Positions 7,430-11,371 of a stretch of 11,371 nt of DNA are shown here, piece after piece. Origin of the DNA: DAOUKH01 sp034421515 (GTDB lineage: Bacteria > Chloroflexota > Dehalococcoidia > SHYB01); assembly GCA_034421515.1 (NCBI GenBank), contig DAOUKH010000098.1, positions 1 to 11,371 of the forward strand, written 5' to 3'. Made by a program: the position numbers and the translations under genes. The notes beneath the pieces are model-generated. The model ran no database searches. It had not been told where the DNA came from and saw nothing but the letters and a program-made list of their open reading frames with translations. Positions within the stretch are counted from its first letter, which is position 1. The number at the start of each line of letters is the position of its first letter.

Positions 7430-8467
7430 ATGAAAGCGACCTATATCACCGAGTTCGGCGGCCCCGAAGTCCTTACCTACGGCGACGTCGCCGACCCCGA
7501 GATCGGGGCGGGCGACGTGCTCGTCCGGGTGCGGGCGACCGCGCTCAACCACCTGGACGTGTGGCGGCGGGCCGGTCAGCGCGGCACGAAGAGCACCCTC
7601 GACGAGCCGTTCATCCTCGGCTGCGACATCGCCGGCGAGATCGCGGCGACGGGAGCGAACGTCGACGGCTTCTCTGAGGGCGACCGGGTGGTCATCAACC
7701 CCGGCGTCATCCCTCCCGAGGACCACAAGACCTTCGCCGGGCGCGAGACCATGTCGCCCCGCTACGCGATGATCGGCGCGGCGCGGAACGGCGGCTACGC
7801 CCAATACGTCCAGGTGCCCGCCGAGAACGCCCACCGGGTGACCCGCGAGGGCTCGTGGGAGGAGCTGGCGGCATTCCCGCTGACCATGCTCACCGCCTGG
7901 CATATGCTCATCAACCTGACCAAGCTGAAGGCCGGGGAGACGGTGCTGATCCAGGCCGTGGGGTCGGGCGTGGGCACGGCGGCGCTGCAGATCGCGAAGC
8001 TCGTGGGCGCGAACACGATCGTCACGGCGAGCATGGACTCGAAGCTCGAACGCGCCAAGGAATTGGGCGCCGACCATCTCATCAACTACCAGGAGAAGGA
8101 CTTCGCCGCCGAGGTGAAGGAGATCACGGGCGGCCAAGGCGTCGACGTGGTGTTCGACCACATCGGGGCATCGACCTTCACCGGCAACATCCGCAGCCTG
8201 GCGATGGGCGGGCGTTACGTCAATTGCGGCGTCACCAGCGGCCACAAGGCCGAGCTGCACATCGGGCAGCTCTTCACCAAGCAGATCCAACTCTACGGCT
8301 CGTTCATGGGCACCAACGACGACATGCGGCAGGTGGTGCGCCTGCTGGACCAGGGCAAGCTCCACGGCGTCGTGGACCAGGTCTTCGCCCTCGAAGAGGC
8401 CCGCAAGGCCCACGAGGCGATGGAGGACCGCAACGTCTTCGGCAAGCTGGTGCTGCAAGTCCCGTAA
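7430..8467 (+). CDS. Medium-chain dehydrogenase/quinone oxidoreductase-like protein without zinc ligands
   Basis: A 345-residue protein of the medium-chain dehydrogenase/reductase superfamily, predicted to be an NAD(P)H-dependent cytosolic oxidoreductase of unknown substrate. The N-terminal GroES-like domain (1-130) is followed by a Rossmann domain with AVGSGVGTAALQIAK (176-190) as the nucleotide loop, then GADHLINY and GGQGVDVVFDHIG. The catalytic-zinc positions are lost: NHLD (40-43) stands where Cys-Gly-x-Asp is usual, and GCDIAGE (64-70) where GHE is usual. A segment the length of the structural-zinc lobe (about 90-118) is kept, but none of its four cysteines. It is therefore quinone-oxidoreductase-like rather than a zinc alcohol dehydrogenase. 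The ATG at 7430 is chosen because AGAGG lies just upstream; the same frame runs further up only as an overlap inside gltB. The gap to gltB is 35 bases, so co-transcription is likely. Its position next to gltB, where gltD is often found, need not be functional. Confidence 0.85.
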   Translation: MKATYITEFGGPEVLTYGDVADPEIGAGDVLVRVRATALNHLDVWRRAGQRGTKSTLDEPFILGCDIAGEIAATGANVDGFSEGDRVVINPGVIPPEDHKTFAGRETMSPRYAMIGAARNGGYAQYVQVPAENAHRVTREGSWEELAAFPLTMLTAWHMLINLTKLKAGETVLIQAVGSGVGTAALQIAKLVGANTIVTASMDSKLERAKELGADHLINYQEKDFAAEVKEITGGQGVDVVFDHIGASTFTGNIRSLAMGGRYVNCGVTSGHKAELHIGQLFTKQIQLYGSFMGTNDDMRQVVRLLDQGKLHGVVDQVFALEEARKAHEAMEDRNVFGKLVLQVP

Positions 8468-8485
8468 CCGCTCCGGCCGGAGCGG
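8468..8485. repeat. 18-bp perfect GC palindrome directly after a stop codon
   Basis: The palindrome starts on the first base after the TAA (8465-8467) of the dehydrogenase gene. As RNA it would form a 7-bp stem (CCGCTCC/GGAGCGG) with a GGCC loop. No T-run follows, so it is not a canonical intrinsic terminator. It may stabilise the 3' end of the transcript or assist termination. Confidence 0.5.
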
Positions 8486-8491
8486 GGGCCG

Positions 8492-8522
8492 TTGAGGGGG
8501 CGCGCCGCCACGTTGCTATAAT
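8492..8522 (+). promoter_or_regulatory. Extended -10 promoter of moxR
   Basis: A perfect TATAAT (8517-8522) is preceded by TGC, the extended -10 element. The only -35-like sequence is TTGAGG (8492-8497), 19 bases away, which is longer than usual and typical of promoters that rely on the extended -10. Transcription would start near 8529, about 35 bases before the start codon. Confidence 0.65.
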
Positions 8523-8532
8523 GCGGCGGTTC

Positions 8533-8550
8533 TCCGGTCTGCAGACCGGA
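8533..8550. promoter_or_regulatory. 18-bp perfect palindrome at the moxR transcript start, putative operator or leader hairpin
   Basis: TCCGGTCTGCAGACCGGA is symmetric over all 18 bases. It begins 10 bases after the -10 box, ends 13 bases before the start codon and lies just before the ribosome-binding site. In RNA it could form a 7-bp stem with a TGCA loop at the extreme 5' end. The symmetry and position are seen directly; binding by a repressor is inferred. Confidence 0.5.
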
Positions 8551-8563
8551 AAGGCAGGCGGAT

Positions 8564-9526
<963 letters not shown>

Positions 9527-9553
9527 CCTCGCCCGGGCGGCTCGGCAGGGGCA

Positions 9554-9581
9554 TTGACCCGCGGCCCGTCCCGGCTACACT
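9554..9581 (+). promoter_or_regulatory. Sigma70-like promoter of the alkyltransferase gene
   Basis: TTGACC (9554-9559, five of six) is separated by 16 bases from TACACT (9576-9581, four of six). Transcription would start near 9588, about 30 bases before the ATG. Its presence argues against the in-frame TTG at 9554 as a start codon, since that codon is part of the -35 box. Confidence 0.55.
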
Positions 9582-9594
9582 ACACCACCGCATA

Positions 9595-9604
9595 TTTCGC
9601 GAAA
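9595..9604. repeat. 10-bp AT/CG palindrome upstream of the alkyltransferase gene
   Basis: TTTCGCGAAA is a perfect palindrome between the predicted transcript start and the GGAG ribosome-binding site. It may be part of an operator, but at 10 bp and with one copy seen the support is weak. Confidence 0.3.
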
Positions 9605-9616
9605 CGGAGCGTGCGC

Positions 9617-10144
9617 ATGAGTTTCGGCGTCATCGAGGTCGGCCAGGGATGGATGGGCTACGTCTACTCCGAGCGAGGCCTGGCGCGGCTCACCCTCCCC
9701 CTCGACAGCCGCCACGACGCGTACGATGCACTGGGCCCGGACGTCTTCGGGGCCGGCGGCGAGGACAACAAAGCCGCCGTGGGCATGCTCAAGGCCTTCC
9801 TCAAGTCCTACTTCGCGGGACGCCCCGCCGACGCGGCGCCGTTCACCGTCGACCTGGCCGGCCACACCGAATTCCAGACGCAGGTGCTGGAACGGGTGCG
9901 GGACATCCCGCGCGGTGAAACGCTCAGCTACGGCGAGGTCGCCGCCGAGGTGGGCCGTCCCGGCGCGGCGCGCGCCGTGGGGGCCACGATGGCGTCCAAC
10001 CCCGTCTGCGTGATCATCCCCTGCCACCGCGTGGTGGCCGCCGACGGCGGCCTGGGCGGCTATGGCGGCGGCCTCCCCATGAAGCGCCGCATGCTGGAGA
10101 TGGAAGGCGCGCTGGACCCGCCGTTCACCCGCCGGCTGGTCTAG
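9617..10144 (+). CDS. ogt: Methylated-DNA-[protein]-cysteine S-methyltransferase (O6-alkylguanine-DNA alkyltransferase)
   Basis: Repairs O6-alkylguanine, and to a lesser degree O4-alkylthymine, by moving the alkyl group irreversibly to its own cysteine; it acts once, on DNA in the cytosol. The 175-residue protein has an N-terminal ribonuclease-H-like domain (1-80) and the DNA-binding alkyltransferase domain (about 85-165). It shows FQTQVLERVRDIPRGETLSYGEVA, the arginine finger in AARAVGATMASNP (R119, N128) and the active site IPCHRVV with C136. There is no Ada-type N-terminal zinc domain, so it is the constitutive Ogt type rather than Ada. The ATG at 9617 is chosen because GGAG (9606-9609) lies 7 bases upstream; the longer frame from 9554 would start within the -35 box. 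It converges on the DUF2007-type gene, and the last four bases CTAG serve as stop codons on both strands. The enzyme call is secure; the symbol is the usual one for this single-domain form. Confidence 0.94.
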   Translation: MSFGVIEVGQGWMGYVYSERGLARLTLPLDSRHDAYDALGPDVFGAGGEDNKAAVGMLKAFLKSYFAGRPADAAPFTVDLAGHTEFQTQVLERVRDIPRGETLSYGEVAAEVGRPGAARAVGATMASNPVCVIIPCHRVVAADGGLGGYGGGLPMKRRMLEMEGALDPPFTRRLV

Positions 10145-10374
10145 TCGAGCGGCTCATCGGGGTCCAGCGGGCCGGTGAGGTCGGCGAGCAGGGCCCGCCC
10201 CTCGGCCTCGCGGTTGTCGGGCACCATCACCCGTACCGGCGTCATGCCCGACCCGGCATAGGAAGCCAGCGTCGCGGTGCGGACGTGCGCCGGAATGCCG
10301 TTGTTGCGGAGAAGCTGCGCGATCACCTCTCCCATGGTCTCGTTCGGCGCGGTAGTGACGGTGACCCAGTCCAT
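10141..10374 (-). CDS. DUF2007-type small protein (putative signal-transducing family)
   Basis: A 77-residue protein that resembles the DUF2007 family of small bacterial proteins, named putative prokaryotic signal transducers; no reaction is established. The fold is probably one ferredoxin-like alpha/beta unit: an N-terminal strand WVTVTTAP, a helix with NETMGEVIAQLLRNNGIPAHV, and a strand PVRVMVPDNREAEGRALLADL typical of the family. There is no signal peptide or membrane segment. The ATG (10372-10374) directly follows the TAG of the upstream barrel-type gene, with AAGGAGCG as ribosome-binding site inside that gene's end, so translation is probably coupled. It is the last gene of the minus-strand group from dnaE, and its stop codon overlaps the ogt stop codon. 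Family assignment is from the overall pattern only. Confidence 0.75.
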   Translation of the reverse strand: MDWVTVTTAPNETMGEVIAQLLRNNGIPAHVRTATLASYAGSGMTPVRVMVPDNREAEGRALLADLTGPLDPDEPLD

Positions 10375-10776
10375 CTAGCCGCTCCTTCCCCCATGCCGGA
10401 CGGCGGTTGGCTGTTCGAGCCGCCGGGCCGCCTCGTTCCAATCGGGGCGGGGGTCGACGCTCGACCACTCGGTGAAGGCGCCCCGTTCCACCCACGTGTC
10501 GAAGCGGCCGACGGCCTCGAGGTGCTCCTCGCCGGCGAGGAAGGGGAGCATCGCCTCGCGGTCGCGCCAGACCGTCAGGGTGCGGAACCGGCGCGTGAAG
10601 AACCGCGCGGCCAGCGCGTACCTGACGAGGCCGGGCGTTCCGTTGAGCCGGTCCGCGAGGCGGTAGTTGAGCTTGATGAACGGGAAGATGTCGCGGTAGT
10701 GCTTCAGGCGGAGCGTCGTCGCGACGCAGAAGACCTCGCGGCCCGGATCTTCGTCGCCGACCTCGACCCAGCGCAT
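10375..10776 (-). CDS. Small dimeric alpha/beta-barrel-type protein (ABM/DUF3291-like)
   Basis: A 133-residue protein with the look of the dimeric alpha/beta-barrel fold shared by antibiotic-biosynthesis monooxygenases, EthD-like and DUF3291 proteins. The telling part is the beta strand FRTLTVWRDREAMLPFLAGEEHLEAV (about 64-89): an aromatic-flanked TLTVW strand, then a helix carrying a His. The N-terminal part, EVFCVATTLRLKHYRDIFPFIKLNYRL, gives the first strand and helix. No catalytic residue can be named, and oxygenase or heme activity should not be assumed. The ATG at 10774-10776 lies 8 bases after the dnaE stop, with AAGG just upstream, so it is probably co-transcribed with dnaE. The C-terminal 15 residues are basic and low in complexity. 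Exact family membership is uncertain. Confidence 0.6.
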   Translation of the reverse strand: MRWVEVGDEDPGREVFCVATTLRLKHYRDIFPFIKLNYRLADRLNGTPGLVRYALAARFFTRRFRTLTVWRDREAMLPFLAGEEHLEAVGRFDTWVERGAFTEWSSVDPRPDWNEAARRLEQPTAVRHGGRSG

Positions 10777-10784
10777 GGCCGGCC

Positions 10785-11371
10785 TTAGACCAGCTTGACG
10801 GCGCGCTCGCCGACGAGGGCGTTGAGGCGTTCCATGAGCAGGTCGTCGCAGGCGACGGTGAGCGGCAATTCCATCTCGTTGCGCCGGCCTTTGCTGGTCA
10901 CGTTGAGGCGCACCGGGCTCTCGCCGCCGTGCGACTTGAGCATTTCGAGGAGGGCGTTGAACCGATCAAGGTCGGCGCGCTCGTCTCCGCTCTCCTCAAG
11001 GCTTACGTAGAGCGTGCGGACGATGGGCGGCAATGGAGGCGGGGATGGAGCGGCGGGTGGGGGATCAGCTACCGCGGGCTCATTGGTCTCAGCCTCCGGC
11101 GCGGGCGGCTCGACGGCGGCCGGCGGCGGGGAGTCCTCGGGAGGGGGCGCGGCGACGGCCTCGCCGTCGAGGACGACGGGCTGCGGCTCCGGGGGCTGAG
11201 CGACAGGCGGGGCCGGTCCGGGCTCAGCGGGCGCTTCGTCCGCACGCCGGGCCACGTCCTCGGCCTCGCGGACGACGCCGAACGGCGTCGGGGGAGCTGG
11301 GGCGGGGTCGGCAGGGGCCGGGGCCACCGGAGGGGTGGGGGGCGCCTCGTCCCTCGGGCGACCGGCGTAGC
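10785..11371 (-). CDS. dnaE: DNA polymerase III alpha subunit, C-terminal end (5' part beyond window)
   Basis: The frame is open to the right edge, so this is the 3' end of a longer gene; 194 residues are visible. The last 78 or so (10785-11021) match the C-terminal domain pattern of bacterial DnaE: a strand TLYVSLEESGDE, a helix with LDRFNALLEML, SHGGESPVRLNV, a basic turn, the ELPL strand, and a final helix ending LVGERAVKLV. In DnaE this region follows the OB domain and takes part in contacts within the replisome, including tau. Before it lies a low-complexity stretch of about 115 residues rich in Pro and Ala, with Glu and Asp mixed in, which continues past the window edge. The GTG at 11325-11327 is internal and is not a start. 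The next genes on the strand follow after 8 and 0 bases. A TonB-like Pro-rich protein was considered, but the C-terminal pattern fits DnaE better. Confidence 0.75.
   Translation of the reverse strand, partial: YAGRPRDEAPPTPPVAPAPADPAPAPPTPFGVVREAEDVARRADEAPAEPGPAPPVAQPPEPQPVVLDGEAVAAPPPEDSPPPAAVEPPAPEAETNEPAVADPPPAAPSPPPLPPIVRTLYVSLEESGDERADLDRFNALLEMLKSHGGESPVRLNVTSKGRRNEMELPLTVACDDLLMERLNALVGERAVKLV

Noticed and set aside
9530..9539. A 10-bp palindrome after the moxR stop codon, as a terminator.
   Set aside because: It is too short to leave a loop with a stable stem and has no T-run.
9554..9616. A 21-residue N-terminal extension of the alkyltransferase from a TTG.
   Set aside because: The TTG is part of the predicted -35 box, the extra residues do not resemble the family, and the ATG at 9617 has a GGAG at good spacing.
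10285..10788. A 167-codon plus-strand open frame.
   Set aside because: It lies opposite two small minus-strand genes that have start sites, ribosome-binding sites and operon spacing; the plus-strand product has no recognisable pattern.
11022..11327. A stand-alone TonB-like Pro-rich protein starting at the GTG at 11325-11327.
   Set aside because: The frame continues open to the right edge and the C-terminal pattern fits DnaE, with no membrane anchor in view.

Overview
The window is bacterial, visibly very rich in G+C with strong G/C third-position preference, and densely coded on both strands. It looks like an ordinary chromosomal housekeeping segment: no transposase, integrase, CRISPR array, tRNA or rRNA is visible. 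The class I-alpha-like glutamine synthetase, the small SWIM-type protein, the DUF2007-type protein and the C-terminal pattern of the DnaE protein together suggest Chloroflexota, perhaps a Dehalococcoidia/SAR202-like lineage. That placement is inference from remembered family patterns, not from a search.

Layout, left to right. (1) The 3' three quarters of fabF (+ strand, cut by the left edge) meets a small SWIM zinc-finger gene (- strand) tail to tail, 6 bases apart. (2) A 301-base divergent intergenic region carries two convincing sigma70-type promoters back to back, one for the SWIM gene and one for glnA. The glnA promoter is followed by a leader of about 140 bases. (3) glnA, gltB and a zinc-less medium-chain dehydrogenase follow with gaps of 21 and 35 bases and probably form one transcript. 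(4) A 96-base gap holds an 18-bp GC palindrome, an extended -10 promoter and a second perfect 18-bp palindrome, then an orphan MoxR-type AAA+ ATPase gene. (5) An O6-alkylguanine-DNA alkyltransferase gene has its own promoter. (6) On the - strand, read from the right edge, lie the 3' end of dnaE, a small dimeric alpha/beta-barrel-type protein and a DUF2007-type protein, spaced 8 and 0 bases apart. The last of these shares its stop-codon bases (CTAG) with the convergent alkyltransferase gene.

Function. glnA plus gltB encode the two-step GS/GOGAT ammonium assimilation route (glutamate + NH3 to glutamine; glutamine + 2-oxoglutarate to two glutamates). The NAD(P)H-oxidising small subunit gltD is not next to gltB; a quinone-oxidoreductase-like gene sits there instead. 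fabF belongs to fatty-acid elongation, ogt to direct DNA repair and dnaE to replication.

I did not find a clear undescribed multi-gene system. The points most worth a second look are the palindrome placed at the predicted start of moxR transcription, a roughly 10-residue insertion next to the regulatory loop of glutamine synthetase, the long Pro/Ala-rich linker in the DnaE C-terminus, and the divergent promoter region with a structured glnA leader.
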